Assembly: GCA_046483065.1 (NCBI GenBank)
Contig: JAWODW010000104.1
Location: 1-64,000 of the forward strand
Direction of reading: 5' to 3'
Source: JAWVYT01 sp046483065
Lineage (GTDB): Bacteria; Gemmatimonadota; Gemmatimonadetes; Longimicrobiales; RSA9
Length of the DNA stretch: 64,000 bases
The position numbers and the translations under genes were made by a program. The stretch's first letter is position 1. Each line of letters opens with the position of its first letter. Below, one piece after another: positions 25,876 through 38,305 of this stretch. Below the pieces are notes generated by a model. It saw only the letters and a list, made by a program, of their open reading frames with translations, ran no database searches and had not been told where the DNA came from.

Positions 25876-26459
25876 TTCTGTCCCATTCAGCCATGGACCA
25901 GAGGCGGGGCGGCGCCGATCTTGAGGGCATGTATACGTCATCAGTGCCCCGTGTTCGGGACGAGCCGGCCGCTTACGGACCCCACGAAGTCGACGACGAC
26001 GAGTTCCCCGCCGCCCGCATCCTCGAAGACCTGGCCCGGAGCTCCGACCAGGAGGTCCCCCGGGTTCTGGCCCGCTACGCGGCGCTCCGGAGCTGGCTCC
26101 TCCGCGAAGAGGACGCCGACCCGGTCCTGGTGCGCCATGCCGCACAGACGGCCCGGGCCTACCTGGCCGCGGTGGAGGACTGGCCGGAAGCCGGTCCGCT
26201 GGCCCGCCTGGCGGATGCCGAGCCAGCCCTCGGGCCCGTCCATGCGGCCGCAGCGGAAGCCCGGGAGGCCGGGCACACGGAAAGCGCCTATGCGCTCCTC
26301 CACGCTGGCTACATGGCCGCCCGGCGCCGGGCCGATCTCCCCTGGGCCGCGCGCCTCGCCGGCGCCCTCGCCGACCTCCTGGCCGCCGAGGGGATGGACG
26401 GCGCCGCCCTCTGGACCCGACGGGCGGCCCGACTCCGGCAGCACCTCGACCCCGGCTGA
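25872..26459 (+). CDS. Hypothetical helical protein
   Basis: I do not recognise this 195-residue protein. It is Ala/Arg-rich, mostly helical by composition, without signal peptide, membrane segment or Cys. Repeated helical pairs (ARILEDLARS, RLADAEPAL, AAAEAREAGHTESAYALLHAGY, ARLAGALADLLAAEG) suggest a TPR-like solenoid. It overlaps the diguanylate cyclase stop (ATGA) and abuts the following zinc-ribbon gene, so the three appear co-transcribed. The exact start is uncertain; Met at residue 8 or 20 is equally possible. Confidence 0.62.
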   Translation: MILSHSAMDQRRGGADLEGMYTSSVPRVRDEPAAYGPHEVDDDEFPAARILEDLARSSDQEVPRVLARYAALRSWLLREEDADPVLVRHAAQTARAYLAAVEDWPEAGPLARLADAEPALGPVHAAAAEAREAGHTESAYALLHAGYMAARRRADLPWAARLAGALADLLAAEGMDGAALWTRRAARLRQHLDPG

Positions 26460-26662
26460 TGCCATCGTTCACCGCCGACGAACGACGAACGCTGGCCCGG
26501 GCCGTGGCCGACGGCGGCAAGCTGGTGTGCCCCGCGTGTGGCGGTAAGGTGAACCGGCAGGCGGTCCCGCGCCCCGAGGAGGTCTCCTACGTGCGGCGCC
26601 GGGTGTGGCTGCTGTGCACTGTGTGCAAGCGCAGCGGCGCCGTGGACCTGCCCAGCGAGTAG
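26459..26662 (+). CDS. Small zinc-ribbon protein
   Basis: A 67-residue protein with two CxxC pairs (CPAC near residue 24 and CTVC near residue 53) about 27 residues apart, arranged as a zinc ribbon. This pattern suggests nucleic-acid or protein binding; no specific family is recognised. Its ATG overlaps the previous stop by one base. The 230 bases after it carry a short palindrome (cccgccggcggg, 26782-26793) followed by a T run, perhaps a weak terminator before the formate dehydrogenase operon. Confidence 0.7.
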   Translation: MPSFTADERRTLARAVADGGKLVCPACGGKVNRQAVPRPEEVSYVRRRVWLLCTVCKRSGAVDLPSE

Positions 26663-26892
26663 CCGCATCCCGGCGTGGTGGGGGTGTGCCTCCCCCCTCG
26701 TCCTGTTGACGCCTGTTTGACCCGCTCCCATCCGGCCCGTCGGCGCCGCCGGGGACTGCTGTGCCGTTTTTCACGATTCCTCCCGCCGGCGGGCCTTTTC
26801 GGTTTGCCCACCCGTCCGGGAACGGGTAGCTTCCGTTGGGATTCGTGCGGTGGGTAAGGCGCCGCTCTCCTTGTCCTCGAGGCAAGCAGGTG

Positions 26893-27386
26893 ATGAAGCA
26901 GAACCGAACGGGCATTTCCGGCGAGCGCCTGGAGACCTGTCTGGCAGCGTTGGAGGAGCGGTTCTCGCCCTCCCGGGAGTCGACGATCCCCATGTTGCAG
27001 GCCGTGCAGGCGGAGCTCGAGTACCTGCCCCCTGAAGCGATGCAGCGGATCGCCGCTCATGTGGGCCTGTCCGATGCCGCCGTGATGGGCATCGCCACCT
27101 TCTACGCCCAGTTCTACTTCGAGGCGCCCGGCAAGCACCGCGTCACTATCTGCCGGGGTACCGCCTGCCATGTGCGCGGCGCCGGCAAGCTGCAGGATGA
27201 GCTCAGCAAGAGCCACGGGCTGCAGCCCGGCGAGACCTCGCCCGACGGGATGTTCACTCTGGAGACAGTGGCCTGCTTCGGGGCCTGCGCGCTGGCTCCC
27301 GTGACCGTGGTTGATGAGAAAGTGCACCGCCAGCAGACGCCGGAATCGATGAAGACGCTGCTCGACTCGTTGGAGGAGGAGGGCAC

Positions 27387-27390
<4 letters not shown>
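26893..27390 (+). CDS. NuoE-like 2Fe-2S subunit of NAD(P)-linked formate dehydrogenase complex
   Basis: A 165-residue thioredoxin-like ferredoxin of the NuoE/HydC/FdsG family. The 2Fe-2S ligands are visible as CRGTAC (C-x4-C, near residue 91) and CFGAC (C-x3-C, near residue 131). The N-terminal helical part contains MLQAVQAELEYLPPEA and GIATFYAQFYFEAPG, typical of the family. It passes electrons to or from the FMN of the adjacent NuoF module. ATG at 26893 is used; a GTG at 26890 is possible, and an upstream TTG frame is not supported. Its end overlaps the next start (GTGA). Confidence 0.92.
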
Positions 27391-30562
<3,172 letters not shown>

Positions 30563-30566
<4 letters not shown>

Positions 30567-33250
30567 TCCAGCTCACCATCGACGGCCGTCCGGTATCGGT
30601 AGCCGAAGGATCGACGGTGCTGGAGGCGTGCGACGCCGCCGGGGTCCACGTCCCCACGCTCTGTGACAGCCCGGACCTGGTCCCGTACGGCGCCTGCCGC
30701 TTCTGCATCGTCAAGATCGAGGGCGCGCGCGGGCTGCCCACCTCCTGCACCACGCCCGCCGCAGAGGGCATGGAGGTCACCACCGACGACGCCGAGATCC
30801 GACAGGTGCGGACCATGACGGCGCAGCTGCTGCTGGCCGACCACCCGCAGGACTGCCTGACGTGCAGCAGCAACGGCAGCTGCGGGCTGCAGGACATCAC
30901 CGCGGAGCTGGGGATCACCGAGCGGATCCTGCGCCCCATGGAGCGCGACGCGCGGCGCGACGAGAGCAACCCGACGTTCACCTTCGACCACAGCAAGTGC
31001 ATCCTCTGCGGGATCTGCGTGCGTACGTGCCGGGAGGTGCAGGGGCTGGGCGCCATCGACCTGGTACGCCGCGGCTACGACACTGCGGTCCAGCCCTTCG
31101 GCGAGGTCCCGATCCGCGAGTCGGTCTGCGAGTCGTGCGGCGAGTGCGTGGAGCGCTGCCCCACCGGCGCGCTGGCGCCGCGCGGCTTCCTCCCGCCGGA
31201 GCGCGAGGTCTCCTCGGTCTGCCCCTACTGCGGCACCGGCTGCCTCATCACGCTGGGGACCCGGGGCGACCGGATTGTCAGCGCCCGCGGCGACCGCAGC
31301 TCGCCGGTAGCCCAGGGGCGGCTCTGCGTAAAGGGGAGGTTCGGCGCCTTCGAGTTCGTGAATCACCCGGACCGGCTGACCTCGCCGCTCATCCGCGAGG
31401 GCGAGGGGTTCCGCGAGGCCGGCTGGGACGAGGCGCTCTCGCTGGTGGCCCGCAAGCTCGACGGGGCGCGCGGCGACGCCTTCGGCGGTCTGGCCTCGGC
31501 CAAGGTGACCAACGAGGACAACTACGTCTTCCAGAAGTTCACCCGCGCGGTGATGGGTACCAACAACGTGGACCATTGCGCGCGGCTCTGCCACTCCTCG
31601 ACGGTGGCCGGACTGGCGCGCAGCTTCGGCTCCGGTGCCATGACCAACACGGTCGGCGACCTGGGCGAAGCGGACGCCATCCTGGTCACCGGCTCGAACA
31701 CCACCGAGAGCCATCCGATCATCGGGCTGGAGATTCGCAAGGCGGTGGAGCGAGGTACGAAGCTGCTCGTCTTCGACCCGCGCCGCATCTCGCTGACCCG
31801 CCGGGCCGCGGTCTGGGGACGGCAGCTGTCGGGCACCGACGTGGTCTGGATCAACGGGCTGATGCACGTGATCCTCCGCGACGGGCTGCACGACCAGGCG
31901 TTCATCGACGAGCGCACCGAAGGCTTCGAGGCGCTCCGCGAGGCGGTGGCCGCCTACTCGCCGGAGCGGGTGGAAGAGATCGCCGGGATCCCGGCGGCGG
32001 ACATCGAGCGCGCGGCCCGCATCTACGGTGAGGCGGAGCGCGCCGCCATCGTCTACTCCATGGGTATTACGCAGCACACCACCGGGGTGGACGCCGTGCG
32101 GTCGCTGGCCAACCTGGCCATGCTCACCGGCAACATCGGCCGTCGTGGCACCGGGGTGAACCCGCTCCGGGGCCAGAACAACGTGCAGGGCGCCTGTGAC
32201 CTGGGCGCGCTGCCCAACGTCTTCCCCGGCTACCAGCAGGTTGCGGACGACGAGGCGCGTGCCAAGTTCGAGGCGGCCTGGGGCGTGGAGCTCCCGGCGG
32301 ACCCGGGGCTCACGGTCACCGAGATGGTGTGGGCGGCGCTGGAGGGCAATATTCGCGCGCTCTACATCATGGGTGAGAACCCCATGGTCTCCGACCCCGA
32401 CACCACCCACGTGGAGGAGGCGCTTCGCAAGGTCGATTTTCTGGTGGTCCAGGACCTCTTCCTGACCGAGACCGCGCGGCTGGCCGACGTGGTCCTGCCG
32501 GCCACCTCGTACGCCGAGCGGGACGGCTGCTACACCAACACCGAGCGGCTGGTGCAGCTCACGGAGCCCGTCATCGGGCCGGTGGGCTCGGCGCGCCGCG
32601 ACTGGGAGATCCTCTGCGAGGTGTCGACGCGGCTGGGGTACGAGATGGAGTACGAGAGCACCGAGGCGATCTCCGACGAGATCCGGTCGCTTACCCCCTC
32701 GTACGCTGGGATCTCCTACGACCGCCTGCGGGCGGGGGAGAACCTTCACTGGCCGTGTCCGGACGAAACCCATCCCGGGACGCCGATCCTGCACAGCGAG
32801 CAGTTCGCCCGCGGCAAGGGCGCGTTCCACCCGGTGGAGTACCGGGCCCCGGACGAGACGGCCGGCGGCGACTACCCGCTGACACTGACCACCGGGCGCG
32901 TCCTCGCCCACTTCCACAGCCTCAGCATGACCGGCCGCTCCAGCGGGCTCCTGGGGCTGGAACCCGAGTGCTTCGTGGAGATCAGCGAGTCGGACGCCGC
33001 CGGGCTGAAGGTCGAGGACGGCGAGTACGTGCAGGTCTCGACGCGGCGGGGCGCGGTTGAAGCGAAGGCTCGGGTGGGCTCCAGAGTGCCCGGCGGGACG
33101 ATCTTCATGCCGTTCCATTACGGCGACCAGCCGGCGAACCGCCTGACCAATCCGGCCGTCGACCCCGACGCGAAGATCCCCGAGTACAAGGTCTGCGGAG
33201 CCCGCATCGAGAAGATCTCCGAAGAGCGGATCGCGGCGCCCCGGGGGTAG
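30563..33250 (+). CDS. fdhA: Formate dehydrogenase catalytic subunit with NuoG-like Fe-S module (first copy)
   Basis: An 895-residue molybdenum/tungsten enzyme that interconverts formate and CO2. The N-terminal module holds a 2Fe-2S site (Cys34, then CRFC), a His-Cys 4Fe-4S motif (HPQDCLTCSSNGSC, near residue 95) and two ferredoxin-type 4Fe-4S motifs (CILCGICVRTC, CESCGECVERC). The catalytic part begins with CPYCGTGC and GRLCVKGRFG. The active site NVDHCARLCHSS carries Cys where Sec-type enzymes have selenocysteine, with the conserved His next to it. LRGQNNVQGACDLG and the C-terminal GDQPANRLTNPAVDP are bis-MGD binding marks. The start overlaps the fusion gene stop (ATGA). No fdhD or mob gene accompanies it. 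Confidence 0.94.
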
Positions 33251-33277
33251 CACGGCACGGTTCTTCTTGCCAAACTA

Positions 33278-33310
33278 GGGTAGGATCAATACCCCATCTT
33301 CACCCTACCC
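33278..33310 (+). promoter_or_regulatory. Inverted repeat just upstream of the second formate dehydrogenase operon
   Basis: The arms gggtagg (33278-33284) and cctaccc (33304-33310) are 7 bp and perfect with a 19-base loop. The right arm ends three bases before the ATG at 33314, and no Shine-Dalgarno is visible between them. The left arm can also pair with tacccc at 33290-33295, giving two exclusive hairpins. The layout would allow control of translation or protein binding in the 63-base gap. Confidence 0.42.
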
Positions 33311-33313
33311 GAC

Positions 33314-35002
33314 ATGGCGAAACGTACGGAAGCCGGTCTGCCGGTACTACGGATGCGTCCGGTGCCGAAGGGTCGCACCCTCGAGATCGACGCGCTGGAA
33401 GAGGTCCGCTCGCTCCTGGGCGAGGCCCCGCGGCGCCGGGACCTGCTGATTGAGCACCTCCACCGGATCCAGGACCACTACGGCCACCTCTCCGACCGCC
33501 ACCTCCTGGCCCTCGCCCGGGAGATGGGCCTCACCGCGGCAGAGATCTACGAGGTCGCCACCTTCTACCATCACTTCGACGTGGTGAAGGACGGGGCCGA
33601 TCCGTCCGCCCGGCTCACGATCCGCGTCTGCGACTCCATCGCCTGCGAGATGGCCGGCGCCGCCGGGCTCCTGGACACACTGCGGGAGCGGCTGGGCGAG
33701 GGGGTCCGCGTGATGGCCGCGCCGTGCATCGGTCGCTGCGACTCCGCCCCGGCCGTCTTCGTGGGGAACCAGGTGGTCGAGGAGGCGACGGTCGAGTCGG
33801 TGGAGGGCTTCGTGGCGGATGAGAAGACGGCGGCCTGGGCACCGGACTTCCGCCGCCTTGACGCGTACCGGGAGGTGGGCGGGTACAGCGCGTTCCGGCA
33901 GTGCGCATCGGGCGAGCTGGCGGTGGACGCGGTGATCGACACGGTCCGCGAGTCGGGGCTCAAGGGGATGGGCGGTGCGGGCTTCCCGGCGGCGCGGAAG
34001 TGGGGCTTCGTCCGGACGGAGCCGAAGCCGCGGGCGCTGGTGGTGAACACGGACGAGGGGGAGCCGGGGACGTTCAAGGACCGCTCCATCCTGGAGGACG
34101 ACCCGCACCAGATGCTCGAGGGCGCGCTGATCGCGGCCTGGGCGGTGGAGGCGGACACCATCTTCATCTACGTGCGGGACGAGTACCTCGGGTGCCTCTC
34201 GGCGCTGGGCGCTGCGATCGACGAGCTGCACGGCGACCCGCCCGCCGACCTGCCGGAGATCGTCCTGCGGCGCGGCGCCGGCGCCTACATCTGCGGTGAG
34301 GAGACGGCGCTCATCGAGTCGCTGGAAGGGAAGCGAGGCGAGCCGCGGCTGCGCCCACCCTTCCCTGCCCAGAGCGGCGTGTTCGGGATGCCCACCCTGG
34401 TCCACAACGTGGAGACGCTGTACTGGGTCCCGGAGATTCTGGAGAAGGGCGCCGAGTGGTTCGCGGGCACCGGGAAGGACGGCCACCCGGGTCAGCGCTT
34501 CTTCTCCGTGAGCGGCCGGGTCGAGAAGCCGGGCGTGTACCTGGCCCCGAACGGCGTCACCGTCCGGGAGCTCATCGACCACTACGCCGGCGGGATGCTC
34601 GACGGCCACGAGTTCTACGCCTACCTCCCCGGCGGCGCCTCGGGCGGGGTCCTCCCGGCAAGCAAGGGCGATATCCCGCTGGACTTCGGCGGCGAGCTGG
34701 CCGAGCTGGGCTGCTTCGTGGGCTCGGGCGCCATCGTGGTGCTGTCGGACGCCGACCGGGCCCGGGACGCCGCGCTGAACGTGATGCGCTTCTTCGCCCA
34801 CGAGAGCTGCGGCAAGTGCACGCCGTGCCGGGTGGGGACCGCCAAGTCGGTGACGCTCATGGAGCGGGACGAGTGGGACGGCGCGCTGCTCCACGAGCTG
34901 GGCGAGGCCATGGAGGACGCGTCCATCTGCGGGCTCGGGCAGGCGGCGCCGAACGTGGTGCGCCGGGCGATGGAGCATTTCCCCGAGGAGTTCGACGTAT
35001 GA
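33314..35002 (+). CDS. FdsG-FdsB (NuoE-NuoF) fusion subunit of NAD-dependent formate dehydrogenase
   Basis: A 562-residue diaphorase subunit. Residues about 30-170 are the NuoE/FdsG thioredoxin-like 2Fe-2S domain (CDSIAC, then CIGRC). Residues about 190-560 are NuoF/FdsB: GLKGMGGAGFPAARKW for FMN/NADH, NTDEGEPGTFKDR, GAGAYICGEETALIESLEG, and the 4Fe-4S ligands in SCGKCTPCR with CGLG near the end. In Cupriavidus and Rhodobacter these are separate FdsG and FdsB proteins. No FAD/GltD domain is attached, unlike the upstream operon. It should pass formate electrons to NAD+. The stop overlaps the start of the catalytic subunit. Confidence 0.93.
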   Translation: MAKRTEAGLPVLRMRPVPKGRTLEIDALEEVRSLLGEAPRRRDLLIEHLHRIQDHYGHLSDRHLLALAREMGLTAAEIYEVATFYHHFDVVKDGADPSARLTIRVCDSIACEMAGAAGLLDTLRERLGEGVRVMAAPCIGRCDSAPAVFVGNQVVEEATVESVEGFVADEKTAAWAPDFRRLDAYREVGGYSAFRQCASGELAVDAVIDTVRESGLKGMGGAGFPAARKWGFVRTEPKPRALVVNTDEGEPGTFKDRSILEDDPHQMLEGALIAAWAVEADTIFIYVRDEYLGCLSALGAAIDELHGDPPADLPEIVLRRGAGAYICGEETALIESLEGKRGEPRLRPPFPAQSGVFGMPTLVHNVETLYWVPEILEKGAEWFAGTGKDGHPGQRFFSVSGRVEKPGVYLAPNGVTVRELIDHYAGGMLDGHEFYAYLPGGASGGVLPASKGDIPLDFGGELAELGCFVGSGAIVVLSDADRARDAALNVMRFFAHESCGKCTPCRVGTAKSVTLMERDEWDGALLHELGEAMEDASICGLGQAAPNVVRRAMEHFPEEFDV

Positions 35003-37929
35003 GCGAGTACGGGACGGGATACGGCGAGACCGAGGGCATCGGGACGGACGAGAGCGGGGTCCGCTTCACCCTGGACGGGCAGGAGATCGAGGCCCGGTCG
35101 GGCGAGACCATCCTCCAGGCGGCGGAGCGGAATGGCGTGGGGATCCCCCACCTCTGCTACACCGAGGGGATGCGCGTGGACGGGAACTGCCGGGCGTGCG
35201 TGGTGGAGGTCGAGGGCGAGCGGACGCTGGCGCCATCGTGCTACCGCCAGCCCACCGACGGGATGGTGGTGCACACGAAGAACGATCGGGCCCGGTCATC
35301 GCAGAAGATGGTCCTCGAGCTGCTCATGAGCGACATGCCCGAGGAGAGCTACCGGGCCGACTCGGAGCTCCACGAGTGGGCCGACCGGCTCGGGGTGACC
35401 CACGGCCGGTTCCCCGCCCGGGAGCAGCCGACGCCGGACCGCTCCCACCCCGGGATGACCGTGCGGCTCGACGCCTGCATCCAGTGCACCCGGTGCGTCC
35501 GGGCGTGCCGGGACGTCCAGGTCAACGACGTGATCGGCTACGCCCACCGGGGTGCCGACGCGAAGATCGTTTTCGACTTCGACGATGCCATGGGGGAGAG
35601 CACGTGCGTGGCGTGCGGCGAGTGCGTGCAGGCGTGCCCCACCGGCGCGCTGATGCCGAAGTCGCTGGCCGGGACCGACGCCACCCTCTTCCCCGCCCTC
35701 GACCAGTACGCGCCACCGGAGCCGGCGGAACGGAGGAACGGCGCGGACGGGAACGGCGCGGACGGGAACGGCGCGGACGGGAACGGCGCCGGCGAGGTGA
35801 ACAGCGTCCCGTCGCTGTGCCCCTACTGCGGCGTGGGGTGCCAGGTGACGTACCACGAGAAGGACGGCCGGATCACCCACACCACCGGGCGGGACGGCCC
35901 GGCGAACCGGGGCCGGCTGTGCGTGAAGGGCCGGTTCGGCTACGACTACGTCCACAACCGGCAGCGACTCACGAAGCCGTTGATCCGGAAGGAGGACGTA
36001 CCGAAGACGCCCGACGGGATCATCGACCCCCGGGACTGGCAGAGTGTGTTCCGGGAGGCGAGCTGGGAGGAGGCACTGGACGTGGCCGCCGCAGGGCTGC
36101 GGAAGATCCTCGCCGAACACGGCGGCAGCGCGCTGGCGGGCTTCGGCTCCGCCAAGGGGAGCAACGAAGAGGCGTACCTCTTCCAGAAGCTGATCCGGGC
36201 CGGGTTCGGCACCAACAACGTGGACCACTGCACCCGGCTCTGCCACGCATCCAGCGTGGCCGCGCTCATGGAGATGATCGGCAGCGGCGCCGTGTCCAAC
36301 CCCTTCGCCGACGTGGAGCTCGCCGACGTCTTCATCGTCATCGGTGCGAACCCCACGGTGAACCACCCGGTGGCGGCCACGTTCATGAAGAACACCATCG
36401 AGCGGGGCGCGAAGTTCATCCTCATGGACCCCCGGGCCACGGACATGGCGCGGCTGGCGACGCATTCGTTCCAGTTCAACCCGGGCACCGACGTGGCGCT
36501 CCTGAACGCCATGCTTCATACCATCGTCACCGAGGGACTCATCGATGAGGAGTTCATCGACACCCGCACGGACGGATGGGAGGAGTTCCGGAAATCGCTC
36601 ACGGCGTACTCGCCCGAGGCCATGGAGCCGATCTGCGGGATCCCGGCCGATGAGATCCGGGCCGCCGCACGGCTCTACGCCACCGCCGATGCCGCCATGA
36701 TCTTCTGGGGGATGGGCATCGCGCAGCACACCCACGGCACCGACAACGCCCGCTGCCTCATCAACCTGGCGCTGACCACCGGCCAGATCGGCCGGCGGGG
36801 CGCGGGGCTGCACCCGCTCCGGGGCCAGAACAACGTCCAGGGCGCCTCCGACATGGGGCTCATCCCCATGGTCTACCCCGACTACCAGGACGTGGACAGC
36901 GCCGAGGTCCGGGAGTGGTTCGAGGAGTTCTGGGACGCCGAGCTCGACCCGGAGCCCGGCCTCACCGTGGTGGAGATCATGAACGCCGCGCTCCGCGAGG
37001 AGATCCGGGGCATGTACATCATGGGGGAGAACCCCGCCATGTCGGATCCGGACCTCGAGCACGTGCGCGAGGCGCTCTCCGTCATGGACTGGCTCGTGGT
37101 CCAGGAGATCTTCCTCACCGAGACCGCTTCCTACGCCGACGTGATCCTGCCCGCGTCGGCGTTCCCGGAGAAGACGGGCACGTTCACCAACAGCGACCGC
37201 CGGGTCCAGCTCGGCCGCCAGGTCCTCGACCCGCCCGGCGACGCACGTCAGGACCTCTGGATCACCCAGGAGCTCGGCCGCCGCCTCGGCATGGACTGGG
37301 CCTACGACGGCCCCGCCGACGTCTTCGAGGAGATCCGACAGTGCACCGCCAGCATGGCCGGGATCACCTGGGACCGGCTGGAGCTCGAGCACGGCGTGAC
37401 GTACCCGTGCCGCGAGGTCGGCGACCCGGGCACCGAGGTGCTCTTCGCTGAGCAGTTCCCCACGGAGAACGGGCTCGGACACCTCAAGGTGGTGGACTAT
37501 ACCGAGGCCGCCGAGCTCCCCGACGACGACTACCCGAGCGTCCTCATCACCGGCCGGATCCTCGAGCACTGGCACACCGGCGCCATGACCCGCCGCGCCC
37601 CGGTCCTCGACGCCATCGAGCCGGTGCCCATGGTCTCCATGAACCCCACGGACATGGAGAGCCGCGGCATTCAGCCCGGCGACCCCGTCACCCTGGAGAC
37701 CCGGCGCGGCAACGTGGTGGCCCTCACCCGCCACGATCCGGCGATGCCCGAGGGAGCGGTGTTCCTTCCCTTCTGCTACGTGGAGGCGCCCGCCAACCTC
37801 ATGACGAACCCGGAGCTCGACCCCGACGGGAAGATCCCCGAGTTCAAGTACTGCGCCGTGCGCATCACCCCCGGCGGAGAGGTGGAGCCGGCGGCGTTCG
37901 CGGCGTCGACCGACGGGGCGACGGGCTAA
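34999..37929 (+). CDS. fdsA: Formate dehydrogenase catalytic subunit with Fe-S module (second copy)
   Basis: A 976-residue catalytic subunit paired with the FdsG-FdsB fusion. It has the 2Fe-2S site (CYTEGMRVDGNCRAC), two 4Fe-4S ferredoxin motifs (CIQCTRCVRAC, CVACGECVQAC), then CPYCGVGC and GRLCVKGRFG of the catalytic domain. The active site reads NVDHCTRLCHAS, the Cys form. The His-Cys 4Fe-4S motif found between these in the first copy and in FdsA is absent: the equivalent segment (about residues 113-140) has no Cys. A linker of four ADGNG-type repeats (about residues 247-264) joins the Fe-S and catalytic parts. Start ATG from the ATGA overlap. The C-terminus carries a short Ala/Thr/Gly tail. 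Confidence 0.94.
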   Translation: MSEYGTGYGETEGIGTDESGVRFTLDGQEIEARSGETILQAAERNGVGIPHLCYTEGMRVDGNCRACVVEVEGERTLAPSCYRQPTDGMVVHTKNDRARSSQKMVLELLMSDMPEESYRADSELHEWADRLGVTHGRFPAREQPTPDRSHPGMTVRLDACIQCTRCVRACRDVQVNDVIGYAHRGADAKIVFDFDDAMGESTCVACGECVQACPTGALMPKSLAGTDATLFPALDQYAPPEPAERRNGADGNGADGNGADGNGAGEVNSVPSLCPYCGVGCQVTYHEKDGRITHTTGRDGPANRGRLCVKGRFGYDYVHNRQRLTKPLIRKEDVPKTPDGIIDPRDWQSVFREASWEEALDVAAAGLRKILAEHGGSALAGFGSAKGSNEEAYLFQKLIRAGFGTNNVDHCTRLCHASSVAALMEMIGSGAVSNPFADVELADVFIVIGANPTVNHPVAATFMKNTIERGAKFILMDPRATDMARLATHSFQFNPGTDVALLNAMLHTIVTEGLIDEEFIDTRTDGWEEFRKSLTAYSPEAMEPICGIPADEIRAAARLYATADAAMIFWGMGIAQHTHGTDNARCLINLALTTGQIGRRGAGLHPLRGQNNVQGASDMGLIPMVYPDYQDVDSAEVREWFEEFWDAELDPEPGLTVVEIMNAALREEIRGMYIMGENPAMSDPDLEHVREALSVMDWLVVQEIFLTETASYADVILPASAFPEKTGTFTNSDRRVQLGRQVLDPPGDARQDLWITQELGRRLGMDWAYDGPADVFEEIRQCTASMAGITWDRLELEHGVTYPCREVGDPGTEVLFAEQFPTENGLGHLKVVDYTEAAELPDDDYPSVLITGRILEHWHTGAMTRRAPVLDAIEPVPMVSMNPTDMESRGIQPGDPVTLETRRGNVVALTRHDPAMPEGAVFLPFCYVEAPANLMTNPELDPDGKIPEFKYCAVRITPGGEVEPAAFAASTDGATG
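35737..35790 (+). repeat. 15-base tandem repeat in the second FdhA gene
   Basis: Three perfect copies of aacggcgcggacggg plus a partial fourth. They keep frame and encode the Asn-Gly-Ala-Asp-Gly linker between the iron-sulfur module and the catalytic domain. Confidence 0.9.
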
Positions 37930-37976
37930 CGGGCGGGCCTGCGTCCGGGCGTCGGTTGGGGGGACGGCGCACAGTC

Positions 37977-38303
37977 AACCGCGGAAGCGCGGAGCGTACG
38001 CGGAGACTGCGTGAGGTTTTGAGCCGGGCGGCGCCCCGGTTCGCGGCGGGAGAATCCAGATCCGCGGGCGGGAGAGCCCGGGTCCGCGGCGGAGCCTGCC
38101 GGCTGCGAGGTGACGGAGCCAGACCCAGCGCGACGCACTCACACTTCCGACAGCGGAAGCCGGGCTCGCGGCGCCGTCGACGTGGCAGGTCCCGGAACGG
38201 TGCCCCACCCGGGAGCCGGAGTCCAACCGGTTACCCCGAATCCACCGGTTCAACTCTAACGCTGTTCTCCGCGTTTGCTCCGTGCCTCCGCGGCTCCGCG
38301 GTG
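37977..38303. repeat. Dispersed inverted-repeat element, copy 2 (327 bp)
   Basis: The left arm begins aaccgcggaagcgcggagcg and runs through actgcgtgaggt (37977-38025). The right arm (about 38256-38303) is its imperfect inverse, ending ctccgcggctccgcggt. The 230-base interior is unlike the interiors of the other copies. The right end abuts the stop codon of the esterase gene, so the element fills the whole gap between the second formate dehydrogenase operon and that gene, and its arm may serve as a terminator. Confidence 0.74.
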
Positions 38304-38305
38304 AA

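Noticed and set aside
26782..26800. Strong terminator after the zinc-ribbon gene
   Set aside because: The palindrome cccgccggcggg would leave only about four stem pairs with a proper loop; too weak to list as a terminator.
31560..31640. Selenocysteine in either formate dehydrogenase
   Set aside because: Both catalytic motifs contain a Cys codon at the Sec position and no internal TGA.
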